64,000 bases of DNA from Vesta saturnalis (lineage: Eukaryota; Arthropoda; Insecta; Coleoptera; Lampyridae): contig JARFJB010002413.1 of assembly GCA_036346205.1 (NCBI GenBank), positions 370,001-434,000 of the forward strand, in the 5' to 3' direction. Positions 50,168 to 61,599 of the stretch are shown here, piece by piece. The notes under the pieces are model-generated. The model searched no databases. It was not told the origin of the DNA and saw only the letters and a list, made by a program, of their open reading frames with translations. Position numbers and translations under genes: made by a program. The first letter of the stretch is position 1; every line of letters starts with the position of its first letter.

Positions 50168-51329
50168 TAGTAGGTACATTAGCAATATTGTTAATACCTA
50201 CAATATGTTCATTAGCAAAATTAGTCGTATCTCTTCTTTGATTTACTTAAAATTAAAAGAATATACAATTATTAAGTACTTTACGAAAATAAATTCATTA
50301 CGCAAACCCCATTTTACGATTAATATTATTTACAACTATCAGCATTTTTGCATCAATCTCTCTCTTAAGTTTTAACAACTCTTAAGGTGAACTTCAAAAA
50401 AAATTGTAAGTATTTTATATATTTTTCCCGGCACATATACGTTCAATTTTGGCGTCTCTTGATTGTAATCATCTACGCAATATGTCATGAACCTTAACTT
50501 CACTACCTTGGTTAAACAGCTTCTGATCAGCCACTGTGAACAGATAAAATAATTAGCAAAGCACTAAATTCATATATAATTTATTTAGCAATCAATTATT
50601 AATTATCCTTATTAATTGTTTAGTAGCATATTAAAACCATACTTAATGAGATTCCAAATTAAAATTCTAGAAAAAAACAAGTGAAGGTCAGTCACCAATT
50701 AAAACACGCTGTACAGCTTCCCACGCCCACGGCCACACAATAGTTTGCGATTTGTAAACTCTGTATACAATACTAAATTTACTTATACGGGATTAAAACT
50801 AACAGTAGTTACCTACAAAAAGACTTACCTATTAGATACTTATTCTTCTTACTGATAATCATTTCATTGATAACCACATTACCTTCTTATAGCCTGCAAA
50901 ACAAGTGGCGATGCTCGAGTAAAAATATTCCATGCATCTAAACGGGTGGTTAAAACGGACAGTTGCGAAATTAACGGACGGTGTATACAAACACTTGGTT
51001 ATAAAGAAAGGGTGTAAAAATTCCGTAGGTGTGGATTCTACATTTTGTTTGCACGTCAAGGTCGTTGCACACTTGAATTAAACTATCCAATTCAAGTTTA
51101 GTAAACAAACTCGATGCGAAATTTAAGTTTTCGTTAGTCTTGCATTGCAAGTTTGCTTGTGTAAGCGTAAAACAACCCAAAATGAGGCTTGCTGTAAGCT
51201 TACGTGCTATGTGAGCACCGACCGACGAACATCGCTAATAACGAAATGAGTTCGTTAAACTTAGTACATTGAAGCAATACTGAATAATGTTAAACATTTT
51301 TGCACCTAAAGCAAGTCATCCAGAATATC
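50168..51329. other. No gene seen
   Basis: Two overlapping minus-strand frames (50859-51180) are not recognisable proteins. The AAGCTT-word cluster overlaps the right part. Confidence 0.5.
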
Positions 51330-52980
51330 ATTAAGACTTAATAATCGTACCTAACCATATTTCCACAAACGTAAGTCTGGATAGCATTTCAGATCATCAT
51401 TTAGTATTATGTGAACTTAACCTAACGACTACAACACCAAAAACAGTTACCAGAACATACCGCAACACTTTGAAAATTGTGAAACCTTTACTTCTCATGT
51501 GTGATCCATTCATGGGGAAAATATTTATGATCTTCAAAATATGTTAAAATCATCGATTTAGTAAACTACCTGCTCCCTGGCTAAATAATAATACAAATTA
51601 CTTAATGCTCCTGAGGAACAGAGCTTTATCAAAATTAAAAAAAAAAACTAGGTTTTCCAAAGACTGGGATGTTTATAGGAATGTAAGATACTTTAATATG
51701 TAAGTAGTCAGGAACAAAAAAGAAACTTTTATAAAATTAGAAATGGTATTAACAAATTGCGATGGACTGACCTTAAACGCCTTAATATCTTACCTAACAA
51801 GCACCATTCTATTCCAGCTAATCTCGCTAATGTAGATGATATAAATTACTTCTTCATTAACTCCATTGTTAATAACGTTGCACACAACAAATTGTTTAAC
51901 CATTATAACAACATTGGCATACATATAATAAAACTTTGTTCACCTACTTTACTTCATATTATCACGCATATAATCAATTTCTGTATAACAAATTCAACAT
52001 TTCCTAACTGCTGCAAACAAGCATTTGTAATACCCATTCCAAAGATATCATCACCCTCTTAGCACAAAGACCTTAGGCCAATTGCATGTACATTCTCTAA
52101 AATTTTGTAAAAAGTTGTGGCTCAATAATTCGTACGTATTTCGATCCAAATCGTATCATTCCTGAGTGTCCATCGGGATTCAGAACAGGATAGGGGTGTT
52201 CTACCGCGTTACTGAATATAACAGACGACATAATACGAGCATTGGACTATGACTACTAGTACTGCTTGACTTTACGAAAGCTTTTGATACTATAAATCAG
52301 TTTACTGTTAGCAATATTGCATTACATCGGTTACCTTGAATAATCAAGTTTCGACTTTTTCCCCGGTTACTAAAGGTGTTCCCCAGAGTACTGTACTGGG
52401 CCCTTTGTTGTTCATCATTTATAGCAGTAGTTTTAGTAACTGTTTACAAACTTGTATGTCTCACTTTTACGCCGATGACACACAGCTGTATTATTGTTTT
52501 CACAGAAAACAGACTGGGCATAGGATGCAGTTAATAACGACCTCAAAAGACTATCTAGTGTTGCAAAAAATCACGGATTACAACTAAACTCTAATAAATC
52601 TATAACTATCCTTTTTGCAAAAAAAAAAGTGATAGACCTGTTGTAACTGACCAAATGAAGATCGTGGTAGATGATGTAGCCCTTTCCCTATCAGATACTG
52701 TAACAAGTTTGGGATTGGTGCTGGATCATACATTGAGGGTTACTAATCATGTCACATAATGCATCAAAAATGCATATGGATGTATTAAAGTTATATACCA
52801 CAATAGGTACATACTTGATAAAGAAACTAGTCCCTACTTTATAACTGTCTTGTTCTCAACATTAAACCATTGCAATGTCGTTTACCGCACCTGTTTAACT
52901 GTCAACGATATAAAATTGATTCTATACCTTTAGAATACATGCTTATGATCAATTTTTGATATTTGAAAGAGTGAAGGATT
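51330..52980 (+). pseudogene. jockey-like LINE: endonuclease tail and reverse transcriptase, broken
   Basis: The frame series runs from SLDSISDHHLVLCEL (51373-51420, the SDHxxI/L end of the APE endonuclease) through the linker to LRPIACTFSKIL (52072-52108), a decayed SGFRTG-type region (52160-52200), TLLLDFTKAFDT-like motif A (about 52255-52290), FSPVTKGVPQSTVLGPLLFI (52354-52413, motif B) and MSHFYADDTQLYY (52457-52495, motif C with both aspartates). Then LGLVLDHTL and a short thumb remnant follow. Several frameshifts and stops. Similar to jockey or I-clade elements; the 3' end was not pinned. Confidence 0.75.
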
Positions 52981-53283
52981 TCTGGAAAAAATATATTGGT
53001 AAAATTAATATTAAAACATGAGTCATATTTTAATAAATTATTTAATTTTAATTGTAATCAACATAAAGTTATATAACAATTGTACACTTCTGTATGTTAG
53101 ATAACCGATAATGCTAAAACAAGTGACGATTATTCTGTACGAAAAGCAATGCTGATTATTTTTTTAGCCTCACGACATCTGTCTTAAAAAGAGAATAAAC
53201 ATTCATGAAAGCTCAACATATATCAAAGAGTCTTATTTAATCCTGACCTAATTAGATCTTACTAATTTGACTGCTCCTCAATA

Positions 53284-53285
<2 letters not shown>

Positions 53286-53331
<46 letters not shown>
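53286..53331. repeat. (AT)n microsatellite
   Basis: A 46-bp AT array between the LINE relic and the hAT MITE. Confidence 0.95.
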
Positions 53332-53334
<3 letters not shown>

Positions 53335-53425
53335 AAATTTATCAATCAAAATAGTTTTATAATAATATAGACTTCCAAAAATATTTTTTCTTGGCAAAAG
53401 TCTGAGATCACCAGTGCTTCTCATG

Positions 53426-54136
53426 CAGTGGTTGGAAAATTACTTTGCAAAAGTAATTTAATTAAATTACCAATTACTTTATTAAAAAGTAATTGAATTA
53501 AATTACTAATTACTTTGTTTTATAAGTAATTAGAACTAATTACTTTCTTATAAATTAATTTTAACAAAAAAATTAAACAAGTTGTGTTATAAAAATTGCC
53601 TATATTGTGAATTACATTTTAACAGTAATAGTTTCTCAAAATTCCTGTCCGCCAAAGCATGTCTTTTTTTCCCAAACACATCCTCGGCCACACTCGACGC
53701 TGTACTAAATGGTAAACTGGTGTTAAACTTAAGAAACAGTAGGACACCTAAGACTGAACAGAGTACTAATCGGAAGCTAACATTAAACCCAGAGATAAAA
53801 CGGAGTTGATTAAAATGGCTAGGCGGATACAGGGCGCGTAATTTATCCGGAAAATGACGGCGGGCCTCGGAACGAAAGCGATAACAAAAGAATGCAATTT
53901 GGAAATTCCCGTTCATTACATTATCGGAAATATTTGGCTGTCATTACTCATTAGGGAGTTTTAGATTCATCTCAGATTCTTACTTAGTAATTTACATTTC
54001 AATTACTCATAAAAAGGAATTCAATTACACTACTAATTACAAACAAATCAAAGTAATTAAATTACATTAATAATTACTGTACAAGTAATTTAAGTACTTT
54101 TTCAAATTACTGTAATTGAATTACTTCCAGCCACTG
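53426..54136. mobile_element. hAT-type MITE with 8-bp target-site duplication
   Basis: TTCTCATG occurs at 53418-53425 and again at 54137-54144, directly beside the termini CAGTGGTTGGAAAATTAC and GTAATTGAATTACTTCCAGCCACTG (first 10 bp of the inverted ends: CAGTGG[T/C]TGG). An 8-bp duplication with CAGTGG ends is diagnostic of hAT elements. The arms contain many AAGTAATTT-type words in both orientations. The interior has no hAT transposase; the 75-109-residue frames at 53582-53916 are not one. Confidence 0.9.
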
Positions 54137-54161
54137 TTCTCATGGCACCTAAGTAACAGCG

Positions 54162-56579
54162 TTAAGCTAAGGTGCCGTGAAGATCACCCGTGAACTCATC
54201 AACAAGCTCCGTAAAATTAATATATCAGTGAATTTTTGAAAAACAAGCAACACAAAAATTTGTCGCACTTTGAACAATACGTTGAAACCATCTTAGCTTT
54301 TTTCTGACCTTCTGTTCTTCCTCCCATTTCGGTTGCTGCCTTACAACATTCTAGACATCTTTTTTCCTGTTGTTTTCATCCCTTTCTTCCGTAGATAAAA
54401 GAAGATGTTCATCAACAGTTGTTGTTTCTTCAATTTTTTCTACTCCAAGTAATTGTAACACCAGCCGTTCACTAAAAACTGTTATGGGCATATATTGTGT
54501 CCTTCGATAGTTAAAAATAATTAAGCTATTTATAACAGATATATTAAACAACAAGTCAAAAGCAGCCTTATGATACCACTATACTATTTTTCTGAGAGGT
54601 GTAAAATAACTTGCTTTCTGATCTGACAGATCCACTCTGTCTTTGCCTTTATTATATTCAATAATACCTTACGGTTTTTTCACGCCAGCTCTCCTTCTAT
54701 CGCGCCTTCTTGTAGGAACACTATTTAACCCATGTTTCGTTGACAAAAAATAAACATCTCGTTTGTCTCTCTATTTAGCTACAGTTATTCCCGATGTATG
54801 TTCTTTTTCGCTTATTTCACCAACCTTTAATTTTCTCCCTATTACGTCTTTTGGTAGTCCCTTCCCATTATTTCTCAACGTGCCCAAAAAGTGTGTTTTT
54901 CTATGTACTAACTTTTTAGCCAACGTTAGAGAAGTATAATAATTGTCCGTAACAATTGTTCTTCCTTCATCTAAATACCTTCCTGTCAAATCTAGTACTA
55001 TTTTTTCGGCTAGTCGTAGACCATTAGTGAGTATCTGTCCTGTGTAAATCTTTACTCTCTGATATATTGGCAAACGATAGATTCCCTCTAAAAGGCACCA
55101 TTGATTCGTCAACAACAAGGAATTCTCCAGGAGTGCATTCATGAATAAAATTGCTTTGTACAATTTCAAAAAGATTTTTTATTTTATGAAAGCCATCATT
55201 TGGTTCAGCAACCGCTATATCTCCAATATGGATAAATCTCAACAGAATCTGGAGTCTGCTACGACTCATAACTTTTGGACTAAGAGAATTTTGATATAGC
55301 GGAGAGCCACTCCAATAATCTGCTATTTTTGGATATCGAACCAAACCCATGTAAATAATAATTCCAAAAAACTTTATACTGTCTTCCTTGGTATTATTTT
55401 TCCAAGTATTGATTCTGGAAGATTGGCTATGAATTTTGCTGTTTTTTATTTGTTCAGCATATCTGTTCGTTTCCCTAACGATAAGTTTTAACACGTCGTT
55501 ATTTATGAATTTCCGGAGGACAAAGTGCGCCTTTGTTTGTTGGATAGAAATTGAGATCATATCCGTACGATTCAGTACCCGAGAATTGAATTTCAATGTA
55601 AGCTGGTACAGTCTACTTCACGCCAGTCTAAACTTGCGTCCCCTGTAGGCAAGTCTTCGACAGCACAAGCGTCTTCTTCCTATTCTATAGTACCTGAATT
55701 ACCATAGTCCTCTTCACTTCATTTTCAGATGGCCTACGATCTGATTCACTTCTTGAAAATTGAAACTCAAGAACTTAAAAATGGATCTTCCTCGCTGTCC
55801 TCTCACATTTTTGCTAGCTCCGAACTACCAAGGAAATTTTCTTTTTTTTTAACAAGGCTTTAAATGAATTTCGGTTTAGGCCTGACTCTGCATCCCCCAG
55901 CTGCAGAATCCATTTGGAATTACTGAAAGAGAAATACCTAACTTAAAATAAACCTTGAACATGAAAGCAAAATCTTATAAAATAATGATAAATAAAAAAA
56001 AATTGTTAGAACTCTATCTGATTTACATCCCTTTATAATTCTCATTTTCATAATAAACAATATACAGCAAAAAAATAAAAAGTATATACTTTAATTTTAT
56101 GGTACCTTAGGTAAACTACATATAAGCTAAATCTAAAAAAAACACTTAATGTATGAAGTATGCTCTCTAACTAAAATATACACAATATATTTGAGATGTT
56201 ATGGCGTCGATATTTTGAGGTTAGGCTCTTCACATAACTATATTGTCAAATTTGTTTTTTTTTGCTTCAAAAAATGAAAAAAAAACAATTAAATGATTTA
56301 AAAAAGTACTTACATACACTTTATATACACTTTTATAATTTTATATTTACTTAAAATTAACATACAACAAAGCACATTAAGACAAGCTGACAATATAAAA
56401 ATGTGGGTGGAAGCATTCCTAGAGTGCCGCGAAACACCAATTAAGTGTTCATTATGGTTCGAGAAAAAAATAACGAGACAGAAACTGATATGTTTACCGA
56501 GGATCCTATGTGATTCTCACGACACAAATGGGTAATATTCGTTGTTATCACCGGTGATCCTCATGGCAGTCAGCGTTAA
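54162..56579 (-). mobile_element. piggyBac transposon between TTAA sites, about 2.4 kb
   Basis: TTAA at 54162-54165 and 56576-56579. Internal to each lies an imperfect inverted repeat of about 30 bp: AGGTGCCGTGAAGATCACCC on the left and, reverse-complemented, GACTGCCATGAGGATCACC on the right. It contains a broken piggyBac transposase on the minus strand, with the gene's 3' end near the left terminus. Confidence 0.75.
54217..55740 (-). pseudogene. piggyBac-type transposase (PGBD4-like), frameshifted
   Basis: Minus strand, reading right to left: an acidic N-terminal part broken by stops (about 55800-55600); FGIIIYMGLVRYPKIADYWS (about 55374-55315); FLVVDESMVPFRG (about 55120-55080) with the first catalytic D; frameshift near 55060; then GRTIVTDNYYTSLTLAKK (54975-54920) with the second D; VDLSDQ near 54625 with the third D; FDLLFNISVINSLIIFNYRR (about 54560-54500); and a cysteine-rich C-terminal domain (KRCLECCKAA, CSKCDKF) ending at the stop 54219-54217. 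All three aspartates are visible, but one frameshift and at least two stops inactivate it. Family identity is clear from the motif order; length (about 500 codons) is near that of piggyBac proteins. Confidence 0.85.
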
Positions 56580-57530
56580 AGAGTAATGAAATTGGTTCAA
56601 GTATATAACATTAATATGAAGGTAGCTGATGAATTAACAGGAATATACTAATATCAACACTATTTATTTGTGTTTATAATGCTCAATCAGGTTTGATATA
56701 ACATAACATATTCATGTTTTCAAAAATTATGACCATGGGTAATGAGTAATATTGATCCTTAATTGATTAAAATTAAACTATTCTGAAAATAACATTTCAT
56801 TTCATTTTAATATTAGAGAAAGGTAAAAATGTAATATTACTTAAATTTAATGGATGTCTTTGTTCAATTAACTGTTTAGCGTAATTTGACGTTTTTAAAT
56901 TATGTAAATGAATTTTGTTCTTAGTATTTAATGTCAATATTTCTTATTGTTTGACCTAAATATACCAAATTACAAACGGAATAGTTGATACTAGTAAGAA
57001 TTTCTTTTGCTTTTGACCATTAATTATTTATTATTAAAATATAACATTCTACAAAGCGTCATTTAGTTTTGGTTAATGTAATAGAACACCTTGTACACGT
57101 TTCTATTTTATTGACACACGAATATTAAGAAATACTCGTTTTTCAATCGTCTTTAAATTTTTTAATGTTAAGTATATTTAGTTAAATTACACAATCATCG
57201 CCCAAGATAGAACAGATGCATTTGTTCTATTATGGTTTGGAAGTAAACTAAATTTGATATTACAACATATGGGTCTGACAGATTTTTATTTTCAATGTTA
57301 TAATTGTTATGCGTACATCTTTACGTTTATATGTTTTCTCTTAAATTCAATCCGTTTATGCAAAAACCATATAATTTTATTTTGGACCGTCCGTCAGTGA
57401 CATAACTCGGAAACGGTCCAACTTTTTCACGATCTAATTTTTGCACTCGATAACACATGATGTTCTCAAAGTAATATTTTCAATGCTTCACGGGAGGGGA
57501 GGGGGGCGTCTCCGACATGACTGATCTCGA
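56580..57530. other. No gene seen
   Basis: AT-rich unique DNA with no conserved coding. GGACCGTCCGTCAGTGACAT near 57384 is a distinctive string of unknown nature. Confidence 0.5.
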
Positions 57531-57641
57531 CCAAATAGCAATTCATTATCCCTCTATCCATCTTCCTAAGTGTTCCTGAGTGGTTTAGCACGATAGGTCA
57601 AATTTAGCCTGTTCAGGTCCACAATCATAAAAAAAAAAAAA
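57531..57641 (+). mobile_element. Short LINE 3' UTR with poly(A), severely 5'-truncated
   Basis: The CTCTATCCATC and CTGTTCAGGTCCACAATC strings and following A run match the LINE 3' ends at 20543-20869 and 24834-25149. Only the 3' UTR is present. Confidence 0.75.
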
Positions 57642-58110
57642 TTCGACAGGTAAGTGGAGGTCGGCCCAGTGGATCAAATGAACAGTCGGGTCGCGACGAA
57701 ATTCGGTACCCGGGGATATGTAACGACGACTCACGCGCACATGTTGTCTCTCGAGAGACATCTAAACACCGTGAGAGTCGAATCTCCGAAACGATTTGAC
57801 CGACCTGGACCAAATGTACATGCGAGAAGGGGGAAAGCATAGAGCCGAAATTGTCGCTCACGCATGCTACACCGGCGTACCGATGTCGTTATTAAGATTA
57901 TATAACGCCGAGTAGCGCGAGTATGACGTGACACCATCGTGTAGTCATCTCATAAACACCTCGACGGATGATCGCGAGTGGAACCCGCAAAATTTTTTAA
58001 ACGGCGACACGGTGTCGCGAGGTATCCTGATTTCGTTTGTTTCATTCTGCTTATGCTAACGGAATCATAAAGAATTAAGCGAGGTCGGACGGTGTTGTTT
58101 GAAGGGGAAG
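57642..58110. other. CpG-rich island of unknown origin
   Basis: Immediately after the LINE poly(A), base composition jumps: many CG dinucleotides (GTCGGGTCGCGACGAAATTC, GGCGACACGGTGTCGCGAGG) in a window that is otherwise strongly AT-rich. Overlapping frames of 62-78 residues on both strands are not recognisable proteins. It could be a promoter or leader of a mobile element, or foreign-composition DNA. Confidence 0.5.
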
Positions 58111-58559
58111 ACGCACTAATTCTCTTCATCTTTCCAAGTGCTTTACTAAATTCAACATGAAGTCAATATTCTAGATCGCGTCAACAGGCATGTGGCTAGT
58201 TCTATTTAATAATTAACTAAACTGATCTCCGTCAATATTAATTACTACGATTAAAATCGGTGGATTAGTATCTGCTAGCTGATAAAACTTTCTTGGAATC
58301 AATATTGTAGTTATTTAGCTAATATCAAATAATTCAATTAAGATGTATAAATAGCACTTGTTATAGAAGTAATTTAAACCCTTCTGTTATTGACTTAAGC
58401 ATGTCTGTGTCCGTGATTACAGAAAAATGGCTCAACTTTTTTCAAATGAAAAAGCAACAGCTCATTTTAAACAAATTTGGAACCAATGCTTGTTGATGCA
58501 CCTGTCATTCAGCCTTAAGCATATTTCAAAGTTATGGGGAATGCCAATAATTAAAGTTG
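58111..58559. other. No gene seen
   Basis: AT-rich transition from the CpG-rich island. Nothing recognised. Confidence 0.45.
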
Positions 58560-58810
58560 AAGCATGAGTACTATCAGTCCCAGTTTCCACACTTTTTAAC
58601 AACAGTTACTAATTCGATCGAGATGCTTCAGGTTGCACTTCCAATTTCATTAGCCCCTGGATGTTCCCAATTGTGCTCTAGTCGGGAGAAGCAGCTGGCC
58701 ATGGATTAGCATCAATCCTATTTTCTGAAATCAATTTATCGAACTCTGCTTAAAAAAATATTCGCTGTTTCTATATTTTTTGTGAAAATTGAAGTTTGGT
58801 GTTCAGTTAT
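58560..58810 (-). pseudogene. Tc1-like transposase fragment
   Basis: On the minus strand NRIDANPWPAASPD (about 58725-58680), then IGNIQGLM, resembles the WPAxSPDLNPIENLWG block carrying the second and third catalytic residues of Tc1-type transposases; the usual IENxWG is IGNIQG here. Short and frame-broken, so recognition is tentative. Confidence 0.35.
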
Positions 58811-58924
58811 GGCTGCCAACTTTCTGTGTTTTCTCGCCTTGTAACCATTGGGCAAAAAGGTTTTACGAATAGTTTCTCTAGCAACGTTTCAATTGGAAAA
58901 GCTTTTGCCAATTTTTCGGAAACT

Positions 58925-58992
58925 GGTGGGTGTGTTTGTGTGTGAGGATGTGCGCGCTCGCGTGTGCGGTTGTGTGTGTGCGCACGTGCGTG

Positions 58993-59029
<37 letters not shown>

Positions 59030-59345
59030 TGCGTTTGTGCCCGTGTATGCGTATATGTACGTGCGAGCGTGCGTGTATGCGTGCTTGCGTTCGTGCGCGT
59101 GTGTGCGGGTCATTGTAGGTGTGTGCGCATGTATGCGCGCGTGTGCAAGTGCGTGCGTGTGTTTGGGTGTACATGTGTGGGCGTGGACGTTTGTGTGTTA
59201 GTGCTTGTGCGCGCATGTGCGTGTTTGCAGGTTTGCGCGTGTATACGTATTGTATTGTTTGCGGGTGTGCGCGTGCGTGTGTGGCGCGTGTGAGTGCGTG
59301 TGTATATGTGTGTATGTGCGCGCCCGTGTGTGTGGATGTGCTCCA
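58925..59345. repeat. Degenerate (GT/GC)n minisatellite-like array, about 420 bp
   Basis: TGTGTG and TGCGTG/CGTGCG units alternate over about 420 bp with a pure (TG)n core near 58995-59028. Open frames here are repeat shadows (Cys/Val or Thr/His). Confidence 0.9.
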
Positions 59346-59589
59346 GAACAATAATACGCACGTGCTTGAAATTTTGTATTTAAGCTCCATTTCATTTCTC
59401 CTGAAGCTGGACATTTCTTAATACTACCTTAATCCTACATTATAAATTTGAAATTCGAAGTATATAATCAAGACTACAATTTCGTTAAATCGTACTGCAA
59501 TCTGCGTGATTGTTTGACCAAGCACCACACAGAAAATTATGAAAAGTTATTTAAAACAAGCAAAGAAAAATTCCGGAGATGATTTCCCC

Positions 59590-59808
59590 TATGAAATTAT
59601 GATAGGTCTCTCCTATAACAAAATTTCCTCAGCCCACCCCCTTCCGAGATATCACCCCTAAAAGGTGGTGAGTAAAATTGAGTTTTTATTTTTTTTTCTC
59701 AAATTTGAGTAAAGATGGAAACTTGAAATTTTGTAATTTCCGTGCACTCGCAAAGGACTAACTACGGGCATTTTTTCAACATTCCTGTTACATTATAAGG
59801 GGATTGAA
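59590..59808. mobile_element. Solo arm of the 15757-16880 foldback element
   Basis: It matches that element's outer arm: CCCACCCCCTTCCGAGATAT, then AGGTGGTGAGTAAAATTGAG and CATTCCTGTTACATTATAAG. The rest of the element is absent and the CAGGGTG terminus has been lost, so it is a fragment. Confidence 0.7.
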
Positions 59809-60135
59809 AAGCTATTCTCGAGGGCTATCTAACTAATTACAAATTGGAAAACGTTAGGAAAACAAAACGAAAAATGTCTGAACAATGTGAAAGTTCATAA
59901 GCGGTTGCCCACGGCGTTATTAGTTATTGATACATACATCATATTCATAATCAAATCGAATAGACGTGTTTATATCGGCTTCGCTTTTTCACAATGTATT
60001 GATGGAACTTTAATGTTTATTGTGAATTAATTGGTGATTAAAATATTTATTGAATCACATGAGCTGTCTTAGTTGTGCTTGATATAATTATCTAGTTCCT
60101 GGTTTCTTATTAAAATTGCATTGCGGTGTCGGTGT

Positions 60136-60836
60136 ATGGATAAAATGAGCAAATCAAATAATCTAGGCTACAATATGCGCTCAACAAATGCTAGTGATAG
60201 AGATATTGAAAATATCAATCTCAAAACTCAATGTAAAAAATATTAAGCAAGAACAATCTCAGATGCGACTTTTCATTGAATTGTGCCGTAATAAAATTGA
60301 TGATGTGATTAATAAAATAAATGCTACTGAAGTAAAATTAAATTTAGTCAATAATGATATTTGTAGATTGAAAAATGAGAATATTACCTTAAATACAACA
60401 ATTAGCAAGATATGGAACAGTATTCCCACAGAAATAATTTGGTGATTTTCGGAGTACCTGAGGATCCGCGCAAGTATCGGTTATTGTTAAAGTGGCCAAG
60501 AGTATCAATTACAAAGAGTTTTCGAGTAATATGCCCATTATATTAGAGTTTATTAGACGCTTCGATAAGGATGATTTTCTAAGAAAACGTAAAATAAAGC
60601 GCAACTCAAAATGTTCTCATGCCGGATTTGCAAGTGAAGAATCTATTTATATCAATGAATCACTTACAGTGGAGAACCGGAAACTGTTAGAGAAAACGCC
60701 AGAAGTGGCCAAAGCGAAAGGAATCCAGTTTGTTACGACCTCAGTCGGTAAGATTTTTGTACGGAAAACGTCGGGGCAACCATCTGTACGTATAGTACCG
60801 GCAAATTACTTGAAAAGATTTTATGTTTGTTTTTAA
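60136..60836 (+). pseudogene. LINE ORF1: coiled coil plus FP-like domain
   Basis: The first frame (ATG at 60136, MDKMSKSNN) ends with a stop at about 60246. Another frame encodes a coiled-coil stretch (KINATEVKLNLVNNDICRLK, regular hydrophobic spacing) from about 60270 to 60440. A third frame (60492-60836) carries SIYINESLTVENRKLLEK and VAKAKGIQFVTTSVGKIFVR, the conserved C-terminal domain shared by many LINE ORF1 proteins of insects and annotated as baculovirus FP-like. ORF1 proteins bind the element's own RNA. Frame changes near 60246 and 60440 show decay. Confidence 0.65.
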
Positions 60837-60900
60837 TTATTTTTACTCACAAGTGTATTAAAGTGTATTTAGGTTACTATTAATTTTTTTAATTTTTATT

Positions 60901-61500
60901 ATGCATTCTGTTATTAAAGATGTAAGCATTTACTATCAAAATGTACGGGGTTTAAAAACAAAAACTAAAGAATTTTATTTAATTATCATATCAAATACTT
61001 ACGGTGTCATTGTTTTGACCGGAGCTTGGTTAAATGAAAGAGTTCTATCTGCTGAATTGTTTGACGACAGGTACTGCGCCTAGGACCGCGATAGAATAGC
61101 TACTAATCTTTCTAATGGGGGTGGGGTCTTACTTGCAGTGAAACAAATTATTTTTTCTTTGTCGGTTCAACTTGATTAAGCTTGGTAATAATTACAATTA
61201 CAGTATGCATGTATGTATCGTTTATATACGCCCGAATTCTAATATCGTACATAGACGCCCTTTTTTAATAGAATGAACATTCTTCCAAGTTCAATTAAGC
61301 ATAATCTTTGCGTTATTGGAGGACTTTAATTTAAAAATTACCAGATCTACATGTAAGTTATTAACAGAAGGTTATGATCACTGTCGTGAATTGCATGATT
61401 TTTTGTGTTTCAACAATCTCGATACTAAGAGTAATGTTCTGAATAACTTTAGATCTAGTGTTGACACATATAAAATCTGCAACTGTGTATTCGTATAATG
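60901..61500 (+). pseudogene. LINE APE-type endonuclease domain, frameshifted
   Basis: From ATG 60901: DVSIYYQNVRGLKTKTKEFY and VIVLTGAWLNERVLSAELFD, a classic start of jockey/CR1-type endonuclease (the usual LTETWL shows GAWL here, so the catalytic E is lost). A stop follows at 61081. Continuing in other frames: GGGVLLAVK (about 61115-61145) and EDFNLKI (61317-61340, DFN motif; usually GDFN). The end motif SDHxxL is decayed. Confidence 0.65.
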
Positions 61501-61599
61501 AGGCACTAGTTCAAGTAGATCAATATCATTCTGCTTAGTTAATATTAACTAGTCTAAAATATTCAAAATGTAGTATTAGAGTAATTGAAAATTTTTATT

